NCBI GenBank assembly: GCA_037954665.1
Contig: JBBMOL010000138.1
Location: 1,736,001 to 1,800,000 of the forward strand
Direction of reading: 5' to 3'
DNA from: Laguncularia racemosa
Taxonomy: Eukaryota > Streptophyta > Magnoliopsida > Myrtales > Combretaceae
Length of the DNA stretch: 64,000 nucleotides
Below the pieces are notes generated by a model. The model was not told where the DNA came from, did not search any database, and saw nothing but the letters and a program-made list of their open reading frames with translations. This document shows, one piece after another, positions 1 through 12,489 of this stretch. A program made the position numbers and the translations under genes. Each line of letters opens with the position of its first letter. Position 1 is the first letter of the stretch.

Positions 1-3000
1 GTGCACCATCTACTAGTTAATCATAATGCCACGCCCTATAGGAGAACATAGTTGTGACAATCTGCCATAAATACCTTATGATGAGAAATTTTCCGGCACC
101 ACCTATGCCTTCAGAACTGGATTTGGCTGATGGTCCAAATCGCTTATATTTTTACTTTATGTCCTATATTCTAATAACTATTTGAGAAATAATCTTATAG
201 GTATAATAATAATTCTCCATGGGATGCCAATATGTCCTACACTAGTTGATGGACACGAGACATTTTCAGATTTACAATCAAAAACCCGCTGCGATTGTTT
301 CCATTCCAAAGCATCGGCTCATGAAGACTTATGATATTTTTGTACTTTGTAATTGTTCTATGGACTATTTTATGTTGTATTTTTCTTTTGGGACACTTTC
401 ATTTTATCGTAATTTCCATTTAGGACCAGCCATCTTAAAAGTGGCAAACTTGTAATTTTTGACCATTTTCTGACCCTAGGAGTAGCAAGTATAAATACTT
501 GCTTATAGTAGGGTTTGAGGAGGCCAAAATTTGCAGAATTGAGATACACTTTGTGTGAGGATTAGGGTTCTCCTAATTATCATTAGACTCTTATCAATTT
601 CAATCCCAAGAGTTGAGATTGTGGCGAGTACAACACTTTGAAATTGTGAGTAATATCAATTTCATTTTGTTGAGATTTCTTTTCTTCTCTAGTGTGTAAT
701 ATCTAGGGGTGAATTGAGATAGTTCTTGGTCAGATTTTTTATTGCATTTGTGATCAATTATCTTGTTATAAGGTTGAATGTTTTAGTACTTGATATCATC
801 ATCAATTTTGGAATCAATTGTAACCTGAATTGTGCTTGTTGGGAGAGGATAAAATCACGGTTTTGGTTCTTTTCTTCTTCATATATTTCACGTGGAATTC
901 ACTTATAATTGTTATTATTTAGTGAAGTTTATCATTATTGGATTGTGATTGTATCATTGGGCCTTTGGATTTCATCAAAATTCCAATAGGGTTCACGTAA
1001 TTTCTTGATTCCAATTGAACCGGTTTTTTTTTAGATTTAAAGTGTTCCTTTGGTTTATTTGATTGTGCTTGGGCTTGGTTTTAAGCACATCACCCTACCA
1101 CATGTAAAGATTTACTAAGTGTCTACTCTAATTACAAATATTTTTATAATAATAAATGCAAAGTTATAAATTTTTACATATATATTATAAAACTGAATCT
1201 TGTTTATAGAAGGTTTGGCTAATCAAAAGAAGTAAACTATACAGCCTGTAGCTATATCAAAAGGGATATAAAAAATGGATTTTTACAAAACATTTCACAA
1301 ATTCAAAATCTTTCAAGTGGCTCTAACTTTATCTACTCAGCCCCAATAGGTTTGTAGAATTTACATCGGTGATTCTTTTAGTGTTATATACATAAAAGGA
1401 CCTACACTATTGAGTTTATTCACTTAATAGGACAATGAGCAACACTGCTCAGTGAGTTGAGAATACAATATTTACAATACTATGCAAGTATAAGCAATTA
1501 CAAGTAAACTATCAATCATATGCAATGTAAATGTTGCATGCAGTTTTCTAGTAATTAGTATGAAGTCTAAGGTTTAAGCTTAGGATAAACGATTCAAAAG
1601 TGCCTAGACTTTGTGATTTTGAAAAACTAGTGTCTACTATTTGATAAACTACAATTTAGTGCTTATAAGTTTAGAAGATGTGTAAGTTAGTATCTCCATT
1701 TAAAACAAAGTTAATGGCAGTTACGTTGAGGTGATCTAACATAGACGTATCCAAGGTTTTTTAACATGTAGGCAAATCTTGCTAACTAGACAAGTGGAAT
1801 AAAATCAAAAAGAGAAACACTATAACTAATAAGGCAATTTCCCTCATTTGAACTTAAAAGCCTACACTCACCTTCCTCTCATTTACTATCATTTATGCCC
1901 ATTAAACTCTCTTAACTGCTATCAAACACAAAAGGCAAGCTAAAGTACAAGAATTTATGACCATCATCAACATGTAGAGCCACCCTAAAGGCTGAATTTA
2001 TTAAAGACAACAACCCTACCACACGAATGAGAGGCTAAACCGATGGGTAAATTTTTTATCTTGTTTTTTACTGTCTCTGACTTAGCACGCAATATGTGGA
2101 GTAATCGTGATTCTTGATGAATTGTGTAGTAGGTAGATAAAAAATTACAATGTCAGGTCCGTTTGTGGTCATCTGAAGCCTATTCTACATATACTATTTC
2201 AAAATAGATACGATATGTGTTTAGAATTTTCTTGCATTTATGGCCTCGTGTTATGTGTCCATTTTACTTTGTTTCTATTAATGCATTTCAGTGGCCCCTT
2301 AATGATATGTAGATACTAAAAGAGTAAATGTAGTTTGTGATCCTATGATATGTTGTTGTTGTTGTTATAATTTGCATGGTGGAGTTTCCATAAGTACTAT
2401 ATGTTGAACAACTGTTTAATGTTGGAAACATTTTATTTGCAGATTATTTGTGGTCCTCAACATGTTACGGGTAAACATGACAGAGGGTTATTTATGTTCA
2501 CTTTGGGGGTAGATTTATAAAGCCCACCTCCTACCCCCCCGCCTTGGACATTAAGTACACAAGAGGGAAGCATGTAGTGTTGTAGGTTGACATAGGTGAG
2601 TTTTCTCCCCAACTTCCAAAGATGATAGAGCTTCGATGCAACACCATTGAGGTAATAACATATCACATTCCTAATACATCTTTAGTTGATGGATTAGAGT
2701 TATAAATGAGGAGATCAGTAATCTTGAAATGTGTAATGTATTGTAAAGTTATTTGAAGCTTTAGGGTTTACTTTCATGTATTGAAGTTATTTAAAGGATG
2801 TTTTCTCTTCGTACTAAGATATTTTATGCCAATTGTTTTGTTTTTTTGGCTCACAATATGAGCTATAGTTGGGCTTTAAATGTTATGAACCAAAGTTTAT
2901 GTCTAGTTAGATGTGTAATATACTAAGATGTTTCCCATTGGGGTATCTTATTAATTATTTTATGTTAGGTTTATTGTGAAAAGCAGTTTGCTATATGGTT

Positions 3001-3535
3001 TGCATTGCATTCCAGATTGTATATAATACTAATAGTGTTTTTCTTTATCAAGTGTTGTGTGTTTGTTCTTTGTTGTGCTATATGGGGTGTGTTTTATGGT
3101 GGCGTACTGTATGTGTGTTGTGTGCTATGATGTATCAGCTATTCATTCTTACATTGTTTCTTTAGAAAAATCTATGTCCCCAAGTTTAATTTTGGCCTTA
3201 TGCTTTAAGGGGAAATATTTTACATTTATGCTATTGATCAAATTAACAGCACTCGGGAGTTCTCCCTTTATTTCCAAATAAGCTTTTGCTTGTTCTCCCA
3301 TGTGCACCAACAACAAAATTTCCTAAATGCTTATTCCCATTGGCAACGTCCACTAGAATTCTGGCTAATTCTTGGACTTCAACTAATTGTTGAAACTACT
3401 GCAATAAAGGAATTCTAGCTTTAATTGACATTTTAGGCAATTGCCACCACTGCTCTAAAGCAAGATCAACTTCTAAGAGTATCTCATTGATATGGAACCT
3501 CCATGAATACACTTGAGAACCCCTTTTGGATATTA
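1..3535. other. Intergenic AT-rich stretch, no gene recognised
   Basis: I see no coding region with recognisable protein similarity here; the open frames are short and low in complexity. The stretch 480-1100 has a TATA-like start (tataaatact near 490) and a pyrimidine-rich leader that could be an old LTR or retrotransposon leader. I found no partner copy in the window, so I do not call it as one. Confidence 0.5.
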
Positions 3536-4054
3536 TGAACCCTCATAGCAGTAACACGAAAACCCTCATAATCAATTCGATTCAATCCATAAGTGGACTA
3601 GAATTAGGTTTCTCTTAGTTATTGATTAAGAAATCAGAACAAAGGTTTGCTTTAACATAGAATACTCCATAAGAAAGGCGATCAATCTCTCTTGAATGTT
3701 CCTAAAATATGTATTCTATACAAGAACACAAGGAATAAGCAATAGCTTTTTTTATTTCAAAATAAACAAAACTCCCCTCTAAAATGTGGCAAAAAGGGTA
3801 TATATATATGTGGCCCTCCACAAAACCCTAATGAAAACACAAGTTACAAAACACAATTAAAAGGAAGCTAGTTCCACATTAATTATAAGCTAGCGGCTTT
3901 GATTCAACACCGGCCAAAGGCTGGCAGCCTTCTTCTCCATGCTGGCAGCCTTCTCAATGTTTGGAAACTCCATTTTGACTTGCACTAAGTTGTATTGAAC
4001 TTGAGTTGCAATTGTCCTGAAGCTTTGATATCTTTGAAGTTCTTCACTAGTCGT
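3536..4054 (-). mobile_element. E2: distal part of the 3' LTR of a CRM-like Ty3/gypsy element
   Basis: This is the far side of element E2, cut off from its body (19345-22139) by the E1 insertion. Read on the minus strand from 4049, it continues E2's polyprotein tail in frame after removal of E1 and one 5-bp duplication: the tail runs VRTTSEELQRYQSF and on to a stop at 3892-3890. Beyond the stop, the minus strand has a TATA-like tract (near 3800) and a pyrimidine/purine layout typical of an LTR. The outer edge at 3536 (minus strand ...GGGTTCA) is a guess from similarity to the E3 and E4 LTR ends. With the 178 bp at 19345-19522 it would give an LTR of about 700 bp. The frame continuity is direct sequence evidence; the outer boundary is inference. 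Confidence 0.6.
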
Positions 4055-4746
4055 TGTAAACACTCTATTTTTGCCCCCTATATAATTTTTTTAAATAAAT
4101 AAATAAAAATGATATAAAAATAATAAAAGGGGCTTCAATTTATAAGATAGTAAAAATTAAATAAAAAAAATAATAATAAGTAACAAAAAAAATAATAATA
4201 AAGTTTTCAACAAAAAGAAATATAGGTCTCTAAATTAAACTCGAGAATTTCAAATCTATAAAAAATTAATTAGAACTGTTAGCTTATAGGTAAATTAATT
4301 GTAATAATAAACTGAGAAATAAGCTGGCTCAACTGGTTCGTGTGTGCACCCGGGTGCATGTGAGGGAGATGTGGCCGTAGATTTGAATCTTACGGGAGGC
4401 ACTTTGTGTCGTTTTCTTTTTCTTTCTTTCCAATTGTACATGGCAGCAAGCTATTGGGCGAGAAGAATCACATGCCAGCCATGTGATCATCTTCTCCAAC
4501 CAGTTGATGGTTGCGAAACAGAAGGGAGAAGAAACCAGAGCAAATCTGGCATGTTAGAACTGATTTTTTTAACAACTTTTCGGATAACTATCAATTTATA
4601 ACAGAAACAAACTTGATCATTCATAAAAAATGAACCTAATCTATTGGATTGGCATCAAATTTCCAAGATTAAGCCAAATCTAAAATGGAAAAATGGGTTT
4701 TAACCGCATGACTAATCCTGACTTATTGAGACAATATGTAAGAGCC

Positions 4747-4755
4747 TATAAATAG
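4747..4755 (+). promoter_or_regulatory. LTR TATA box of E1
   Basis: TATAAATAG occurs in both E1 LTRs (4747-4755 and 17973-17981) and, on the minus strand, in the solo LTR (30584-30592). Its conservation across three LTRs of this family supports a promoter core. Transcription would begin about 30 bp downstream, close to the start of the 115-bp duplication. Confidence 0.65.
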
Positions 4756-4776
4756 AGCTCGACTTTGTGAACACAA

Positions 4777-5006
4777 GAGAGCTAAGAATTACCAAAAAAC
4801 ACACACTAGCAAGCCTTGGCCGGAACTTTCTCTCTCTAGAAACTCCATAACCATCATCTACATTCTCTCTAGGATTAAGAGCTTTATACATGAGAGCTAA
4901 GAATTACCAAAAAACACACATTAGCAAGCCTTGGTCGGAACTTTCTCTCTCTAGAAACTCCATAACCATCATCTACATTCTCTCTAGGATTAAGAGCTTT
5001 ATACAT
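4777..5006 (+). repeat. 115-bp tandem duplication in the E1 5' LTR
   Basis: Two copies, 4777-4891 and 4892-5006, both begin GAGAGCTAAGAATTACC and differ at only a few positions. The 3' LTR has a single copy near 18003. The unit lies directly downstream of the TATA box, probably in the transcribed R/U5 part. Confidence 0.85.
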
Positions 5007-6240
5007 AAAATCGAGCCTCAAATTAGGTGTAGACAACTTCCTGAAGGCTCCTAGTTTTAGAAAAAAGGTTGTCTTTTGCATCAATTCGACCAAGAAAAGG
5101 AGGGTTTTCGAAACCCACAGTCGGCCATTGTCAACGTGTCGAGCCGCTACGCTCCAAGCCACTTAGGCATGAATTGACATCACGATCGAGTCCTTTATCC
5201 TGGCAAAGCCACGACCGACACTTCCTCGCACTTCAACAACCATCGGAGACAATCACCGATGAGGGTTCCAGCTGTTGCCCATGCACGTGAATCTGATATG
5301 CGAATCGACTCGCAAACTGAATCGCGAATTGACCCGTGTCCAGGTAAGTGATGTCTTTATCATTATTATATTATTAAATTAATTAATATGTTTGATTTTA
5401 CCTCTTATGGTAATTAGAATTTAATCAAATTAATATGATTAATGAAGTTAGTTTTGAATCGATGTAATAACTTTAATTAATGATTTGATCTTAATAAAGG
5501 CTAATAATAATAATAATAAATGTTTTGTCACATAGAAAAATTTCTTTTTTTGAAATAAAAATTAAGTTGGTGTTTTTTTTTAATTTAGAGTTTTTTTTAG
5601 TTTTCTTTTAAAAAAATCTTGGTAAATTAAATTTAGATTTAGAGTTTTTTTCTAATAATAAATAAAATATGGTAATAAATGTAAATCTGGTTGATCCTTT
5701 TTTTTATTAAAATTAAATAAAAACACTAAAATTTTATAAACAAGTGAACTATGGCTTGTTTGATCCTAAATAGCAAGTATATAGACAACTTTATTGGGTA
5801 ATTCTAAAAAATAAAAAATAAAATATTTTTAAAGTGTTATTATTTTGTCCCTATTTTTTAAAGTATTTTTTATGCTAAAAAGGATATCACAAAATAAAAT
5901 ATGGTTCGAATTTTAGAAGGTTAGGATGGTAACTTTAGGGTTTTAATAGGTTAGCCTCCGAATTAAAAATCTCTAGTTTTTCTTTTCTTTTTTTTTTTTT
6001 AAAAAAAGAGAAATGGTTTCGTTGACTAGTGTTCAAGTTAGGATTAACTCGCTCAATTAGTTTTAAATTTAATGATTTTTCCCAACTCTAGTTGGGTGGC
6101 GACTCCAAATAGATTAAAACAAAATAAAAAATTTTCTTTCCTAGTTCAAGTCGAGGGTTTATATTAAATGGGCATAGGATTCAATGTGAATCGAATTAGA
6201 AAAAATGAAATCAAGAAAAATAAAATTAGACTCAATAGGA

Positions 6241-6258
6241 TGGCGACTCCATTGGGGA
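6241..6258 (+). other. E1 primer-binding site
   Basis: TGGCGACTCCATTGGGGA begins 3 bp after the 5' LTR. It starts with TGG, as expected for pairing with a tRNA 3' CCA end. Ogre-type elements are reported to use tRNA-Arg; that assignment here is inference. From 6259 to about 6880 I see only untranslated leader. Confidence 0.7.
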
Positions 6259-6879
6259 CACATAGTGGGCTAGCTACCTAAGCCTTCTGAAATTATAATT
6301 TATTTTAGATATTTTTAATTTGCATTCTTTCTATAAATATTTATTTATACTAATATTTGTATTTTATAGTGATATAGGGATTTGATAAACTTAGCCTTTG
6401 TTGAGTTTTCATACATGTGATTGTGTGATTAGACACGGTCAGACTTAGGCCATTTAGGACCCTAGGAATGGAAGCCATTGTGTAAGTTCCAGGTGAAGTG
6501 AGGTAATTACCGCTCGGGGCCGATTAGGCTACCCCACTTAATGCTTTGATATGGCCCGAGATTCATTTTTTTTTAAATGTGGGAGGCCATAGAGCTTGAA
6601 AAACTTTAGAACCCACATCTTTGCATACATGAAATCATGAACCAGCAAATAATTAACGATGTGGTATCTTATAAAAATTGCACCTTGGAGTTTTGAGGCA
6701 ATTTCTTTTCGTAAGCATTTCCTGTAAAGAGATTGTTATCATGATGGTTATGTATTTTTCATTACAAATCTGTAAAATTAGATATTTGTTTGTAATGTAG
6801 AAATTTTCATTTTGTAACTCTGTTAGATAATTAGCTCTATGGTCGACTGTCTTCTTCGTAAAGAAATCCATGTTTGCAA

Positions 6880-8370
6880 GCCTTTAGACCCCAAGTTTAT
6901 ACTTGATCATTAGCTCACTCTATATAGTCCGGAAGAATAGACCTTCATCCAAGACAAAAGTAGGACCCATCCTTTCACTAATGAAAATTGACACCAACTT
7001 ACCTTTGATTCAGGCCGTATTACACTTCTGGAAGCCCTAGCCCGTGGCTTTCTTTATTAGGTCACATGAGATCACTCCAACCATGGAAGATTATACCCAA
7101 CTCCTCCAGGCCCCTCTACTTTCCAATGGGATATATCTGCTAGATTTAAAGGCTGGGCCAACCAGCATATTCAGCAAACTTCTAGGGGTTCGTAGAGCGG
7201 TGATCAACTAAGCACTGAAAAATAGCAATCGGGTATTATCTTCGAATGGATGACTTGGAGACATGGTTTGTAACACAATTCGACAATGGAAGTAAGAAGG
7301 ATATCCTATGCGAAAACCCTAAAAATTATAGATAAAGTCGAATTCATGCCTTCATCTTAATGGCGTTTGCAACTATTCTTTTTCCTACCGGGGTCTTGCA
7401 CATTCAGTACAGAGTTACAAAATAGGTAACTCAATTCTTAGAAGGAAAGTCCTATGTCTCGGCCCTTCTAGCTGAACAGATTCGAAATTTGAATTTCGTG
7501 AAGAAAAAGGGTCATGGAATCTTTTACTCCAATATTAATCTTATTTTAATCTGGTTCGTAAGCCATCTCAAGTGTTTTTGGTTAAACATGGTTAAAAGAT
7601 CACTGGCCTAACAGGTAGACCTCATAGATTCATGTGCAGATAGGATGAAGTTGCCAGATGACCTTCTCGACTATAGCTAAGTTGAGGTACTCAAGAGTTT
7701 TAGTGTTGAAGACATTCTGTGGACTGCCAGATAAAGCTGCTGTAATAAGATTATTCTAATGTGCAGAAACTTTCAAGCTATCCCATTAATTGGGCTTAAT
7801 TAGTGCACAGACTATCATCTAAATCACTAGTCCGTCAATTTGGCACCATTCAAGACATAGTTCACAGGCCCTCATTAGAAAAGGTTACAGTTGAATTTCA
7901 AGATCTGAATATGTTAATAGCTGATAAGACTACCAAGGTGGCAGAGGTAAGGGCCCTACGAGAGGCCTAAATTGAGAGCCCTAATGTTGACCTTAGGGAA
8001 TTAGATGGTGAAGTAGGAAAACACAAAGCTATTAGGGATTTTATCATCAACCAATTGTACAAGATGGGGGAAAGGATATATCGAGCTCCTAATGTCACTC
8101 AGCCTACGCTAGACAACCCAAGCCTAGAAATGAAAACTTACATGGAGCAAGTGAGAGCTCGAATGGAAGTCCATTTTGGAACCACATAGAGCAAGAAAGA
8201 TGTATGGAAAAATAGATTTAAGGAATCTAATAAGAGAAATAAGGCATTTGAAGCCCAGTTGAGGAAAACCCCAGCAAGAATTAAAACACTGGAAGCTGCC
8301 ATGGATGCTAAGGAGAAAAGGAAGGATTTAACACCTACCCAACAAAAGAAGAGGAAGCGTAGAAGTTAGA
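6880..8370 (+). pseudogene. E1 ORF1 relic (Tat/Ogre upstream ORF)
   Basis: No long open frame remains, but scattered peptides match the ORF1 that Ogre-type elements carry before gag: TMEDYTQLLQAPLL near 7080, then HIQYRV, then AIPLIG around 7780, in the expected order. A lysine/glutamate-rich coiled-coil-like end follows near 8200-8360. The function of ORF1 is not established; its sequence recalls plant mobile-domain proteins. It is interrupted by many stops and frameshifts. The identification rests on order and short motifs, so it is moderate. Confidence 0.5.
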
Positions 8371-8688
8371 AGAAATTAGATTATAGGATTTCTTTTCTTT
8401 GTTTCTTCTTCTTAGATGTTTTGAATAAATTATTGAACTCCAAAGTTTGCAATATTAATAAAATTCTAGTATTATCACATTGTTAATTAAGTGTTGGTTC
8501 TCTCTCATCTATGTGTGGTACATGCATTATATTTATTTGCCCCTTTTACATAGAAAGTATATAAATAAACAAAATGGTAAATAAATGCTTACTAACAGGA
8601 GTCGAGTCTGACTATCCAAGTATCAAAGATAACTCCTAAACAACCAAGCCCTCCGAGAAGTCCAATCAACACCTGCTTTAGGATTAAA

Positions 8689-9138
8689 ATGGCTAGCAGC
8701 GGCAACAACAATGGCAATAGTCCTGTCAACAGTGGCAATAGCAATAGCATTGACACCTCCCCTGACCCAAAGATTGTCTCAATGGAACAAACAGTCCAAC
8801 AATTGACCACTCAAGTCCGTTTCTTGACCGAAAGCATTGGTCTCCTTCGCACTACTCAACTTGCTCAAAAGGAACATTCGGGGGCTCAAAAGGGAAAGGA
8901 GGTGGAAATCTAGCCACTCGAATATGAGGAAATCAACTCCCGACTCAATCCTACATTTAAGTATGAGCCAAAAACAACAATTAATATAAGGCCAACTTCG
9001 GATGACATAAAAAGGGAATTGGAAGATAGGCAGAAAGAAATAGAGAGGAAACTCTTCCAGCAACTAGCTGACAAAATAAAGACTTTAGAAGGTCTCGACA
9101 ATTTTGATCAAATTGGCATTTCTGATCTATTAGTATAT
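8689..9138 (+). pseudogene. E1 gag N-terminal remnant
   Basis: A frame begins MASSGNNNGNSPVN and has a Gln/Thr-rich helical segment (MEQTVQQLTTQVRFLTE), then, after a stop near 8911, a charged stretch including DRQKEIERKLFQQLADKI. This resembles the Gag start of Tat elements, with low complexity followed by a coiled coil. The expected capsid core and zinc knuckle, about 1.2 kb, are absent. The sequence breaks into the hAT terminus at 9147 and resumes only near the protease. A deletion that also removed the hAT's far end would explain both losses. Confidence 0.55.
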
Positions 9139-9146
9139 GGTGCATG

Positions 9147-11650
9147 CATGGTTGTCAAAATCGCGATTTTATGTAGAATCACCAGGGGGTCCGTAGAATC
9201 GAAACGTAGAAACGTAAGTTTTTACAACCTTTATAAAATAATCTTTAAATATTAAAAATTTACTTATAGTAGTCATTAAAAAATATAATGGATAATATAA
9301 ATTAAAAATTTCAGCATAGAATTGGGTCATAAATCATAATGAAAGTTGTAATATAGATAATCAAGCATAAGTTGCATAATATAAATAATCAACCAAAAGT
9401 CTCAATAAAAGTTATGAAATCATAAATCATATTACAAAACAAGAACTAAAATAAATAATCACAATTTCCACCATCTCTCTCATCCATATCATCATCATCA
9501 TTTGCATCTTCTTCATCATCTTCTTCTTCATCAATGTCAACATCATCATGAGGTGTACTGTTACCAATGATTTCCATATCCTCTAATTCCAAATTTTTTG
9601 AAGTTCCTATTTGCATTTCAACTTCAACATTATCAATATCATGAAGGTCCAAATCATTTAGGATTAGGGACTTACTTACAGGACTCTCCAAATTGACATA
9701 AGCACCAATTTCGTCCTCCTCCGCATCATCTTTATCTTCATCCCTTGCACTTGGAAAGATATGCAACACACCTTGACCTTCATTCTCATTTGATGAGTCA
9801 AACACATTTTTTTCTTCAACTATCCATTCATCATTAGATGAGAGATCTTCAACAGTGAAAGTAGAAGTGTCAATGTCAGCAATGCATCTTTCTTTCCTAT
9901 TTCTTAATTTCAAGTTATGCATTACAAAGACTAAATCATTCATCTTTTGTTGATGCAACCTATTCCTCTTTTTGGTATGGACCTGAAAATGAAAAAGGTT
10001 ATACATAACTTTATAAGATTCATAATCTTAATAAGTAATAATATATAAAATTGAATAAAAGAACTATTTGTATCGTACCATTTCAAACGCACTCCAATTC
10101 TGCTCACAACCAGAAGAACTACAAGTCAAACTTAAAACATAAATAGCAAACTTTTGTAGTTCTGGGCATTCATCTCCATATGAATCCCACCATTTAACTG
10201 GAGTTTTTTTGTTTCTTGCTAACCTTACATCTTCAATGCTAAATAGTCCATTAGCATCCTTAAATCTTTCAAGCTGCATATCAATCTTACACCTTCATGT
10301 TGAATTAGAAACCATACGCTCTATTTAACCATATAATCCAATCTTAACATCGGCATCAACTTTAAAATTATCACTATAATGATAATGGGGATTTAAATAA
10401 TAAGCTACAGCATGTAATGGTCTATGAAGTTGAAGCTCCCATCTCTTGTCAATAATCTTGAAGATAGGCTCATAGATACATTAAATAAATATGATTTCAA
10501 TTTAGAAATGAAACTTTAAAATTAGCACTAAAGAAAAAAAATATATATATATATATATATATAGCTAATAAGTTGCGATATTACCTTTTTTTTCACATTG
10601 TTGAAGTTTGCTTTAATTTTCTACTTAGCACGATCCATTTCTGAATAAATGAAACCTATAGCCGGTTGATCATCAGAATCCACTAATCTAAGCACTTTAA
10701 TAAAGGGAAATGCAGCTTTAAGGCAAGCAATAACATTTTTCCATAACCTACTATCCAAAACCACTTGTTGAATCCGCTTTCCATCACTTGTGGTCGAATA
10801 CTTACATGATTTCCAATGACTAGAAGTGAACATCATCATCAATACACTTTTCAACTCACTAAGGCAACCTAATGTCCAATACAAAGTGGCAAAACGAGTT
10901 GTACCGGGTCTAATCAAGTCCCTCCCTTTAGTGTATCTTCTCAAAATTGAGATAAGTATAGTCTTGGAATAAATATATGTAGTAATTCACCTTCCTGTTG
11001 CAATTGTCCCTTGATGGATCTTCAAATTCTTCTCAAAGTCTTCCAAGATCAAATCGATGCAATGTGCAGCACAAGGTGTCCAATATAAGCATTTTCTCTT
11101 CTCCATCAATTTTTCTCCTGTTGCTTTATAATTTGTAGCATTATTTGTAATAACTTGTACAACATTTTCCTCTCCAACCTTCTCCACAATATCATCTAAC
11201 ATTGCCAAAACTTTGTCGATTGTCTTGGATACATCAGAAGCATCTATAGATGATAAGAAGACCATTCCTTTAGGGTTATTAACCAAGAAATTGCATATGG
11301 AACGCCTCTTTCTATCAGTCCATGCATCAGACATAATAGAGCAACCTATTTTTTTCCATTCAGCTTTGTAATCATTAAGTAATTCCATTGTTGGAGCTAC
11401 TTCTTTCTTCAAACAAGTCACCCTTAGCTCATGATAAGAAGGAGTTTTAAGCCCACATCCATATCGACCTACCACTTGAAGCATCTTGACAAACTCTGGA
11501 TTTTTGACACAGTTAAATGGAATTGCACTAGTATAGAAAAAACGAGCAATTTGTTGGCTACATTCTTCTCTCAAATATTTCTTCATGAATTGGTTAATTG
11601 TACCTTGGGTTGCCTGTGTTCCACTTTGACCATTTTTTTTTTTTTTTTTG
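9147..11650 (-). mobile_element. hAT-superfamily DNA transposon, truncated, inside E1 gag
   Basis: The left terminus CATGGTTGTCAAAATCG matches the terminal inverted repeat of a second hAT copy in this window (46078-47363), and the first 250 bp inside are clearly homologous to that copy read in reverse. It carries a multi-exon hAT transposase on the minus strand. The other terminus is missing: the coding frame runs into an oligo-T tract at 11633-11649 and E1 sequence follows, with neither an inverted repeat nor the expected 8-bp duplication. The zinc-finger (BED) exon is also lacking. This is a dead copy. Confidence 0.8.
9446..11650 (-). pseudogene. hAT transposase (DUF659 + hAT C-terminal dimerisation domain), truncated
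   Basis: Pieces in gene order: 11650-10987, with a DUF659-type region (SAIPFNCVKNPEF, then SDAWTDRKRRSICNF, then ATNYKATGEKLME and CAAHCIDLILED); 10944-10621, the middle of the fold (RPGTTRFATLYWTLGCL); 10279-10079, the dimerisation domain (SCSSSGCEQNWSAFEM), analogous to SSxCERNWSxFE; and 9982-9446, which opens VHTKKRNRL and ends in a very acidic Asp/Glu tail. The last intron (10078-9983) has GT...AG ends and keeps the frame. hAT transposases cut and paste DNA with 8-bp duplications. The BED finger is missing and the middle pieces are separated by stops, so it is not functional. The assignment is firm for the conserved blocks. Confidence 0.85.
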
Positions 11651-11739
11651 GTTTCAGAAAGAAGCCCATGCAATTCCTTTCTTTTTTGTTTATCCTTGTT
11701 TGCTCCACCATTGAGGTGGAAAAGGGACTTCCTGCATTC

Positions 11740-12489
11740 ACGAAGATGATTAAATCAAGTGAGTACAAGATCATGAAGTAACTCACTAAAGTCCCTGCCC
11801 AAATATCACTCATGGGCCTTCTTATATCATCTAAACCACATTAAGAAGCACTCTTCAAAATAGTCAAACAAGTTAAGGTATTAGAAGGAATTGCAATAGA
11901 AAAATTGAGCCACATCACCGACTCAATCTTCACCATGGATTATATATCCTTCTTACCCAAGGAATTGGGTGAAGATGGTGATCAACACACCAAGCCACTT
12001 TTTATAGTGGTAAAATGCAACAACACAATAATATCTCGGGTCCTCATAGACAACGGATCGTCTCTTAATGTATGCCCTTTAGCTACCCTTAACTTGCTAG
12101 GGGTTGATATGAGCAACGTTAAGCCAAGCTCAACAGTAGTCAGGGCCTTTGATGGTTCTAAGAGGGAAATCGTGGGCAAGATTGGCTTACCAATAGAGAT
12201 CGGCATGCAAATTTTCAACATCTCATTCCAAGTCCTTGACATCCCGAGGTCCTTTAATCTATTATTAGGGAGGCCTTGGATACATATAACAGGAGCCATA
12301 CCCTCAAGCCTTCACCAAAAGGTCAAATTCAAATCAAATGGCCATGTGCCATCTATAAGGAGACGACCATACATTACATTGGGGAAGATGGTCCCGAAGA
12401 CTTTGGCCTCCAAATATTCAATGAGGCATACATGGTCATTAAAGAAGAGACGAGTGAAGCAAGGCCTCAATTCAAGAAGGGATAGTTAG
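11740..12489 (+). pseudogene. E1 protease region
   Basis: In one frame, with stops near 11779 and 11842, the sequence reads SSEYKIMK, AQISLMGLL, then SIFTMDYISFL and the aspartic protease centre RVLIDNGSSLNV, followed by AFDGSKREIVGKIGLP and LLLGRPWIH. The D-N-G triplet for the catalytic Asp and the closing PWIHxxGAIPSSLHQKVKF-like block are typical of Tat-lineage proteases, where PR frees Gag and Pol proteins. Between 12490 and 13097 no frame is open; this is linker, or a remnant of the intron described in Ogre elements. Confidence 0.8.

Larger units (their letters stand above)
4055..6237 (+). repeat. E1 5' LTR
   Basis: It starts TGTAAACACTC and ends GACTCAATA, just before the primer-binding site. 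It aligns along its length with 17549-19339, apart from about 290 bp near 4200-4490 missing from the 3' copy and a 115-bp tandem duplication present only here. Landmarks shared with the 3' LTR include the TATA box, the CAGGTAAGT sequence at 5341-5349 and the GGTGGCGACTCC block near 6100. Confidence 0.9.

Noticed and set aside
1..3535. Several open frames of 60-74 codons
   Set aside because: Short, compositionally biased and without recognisable domains.
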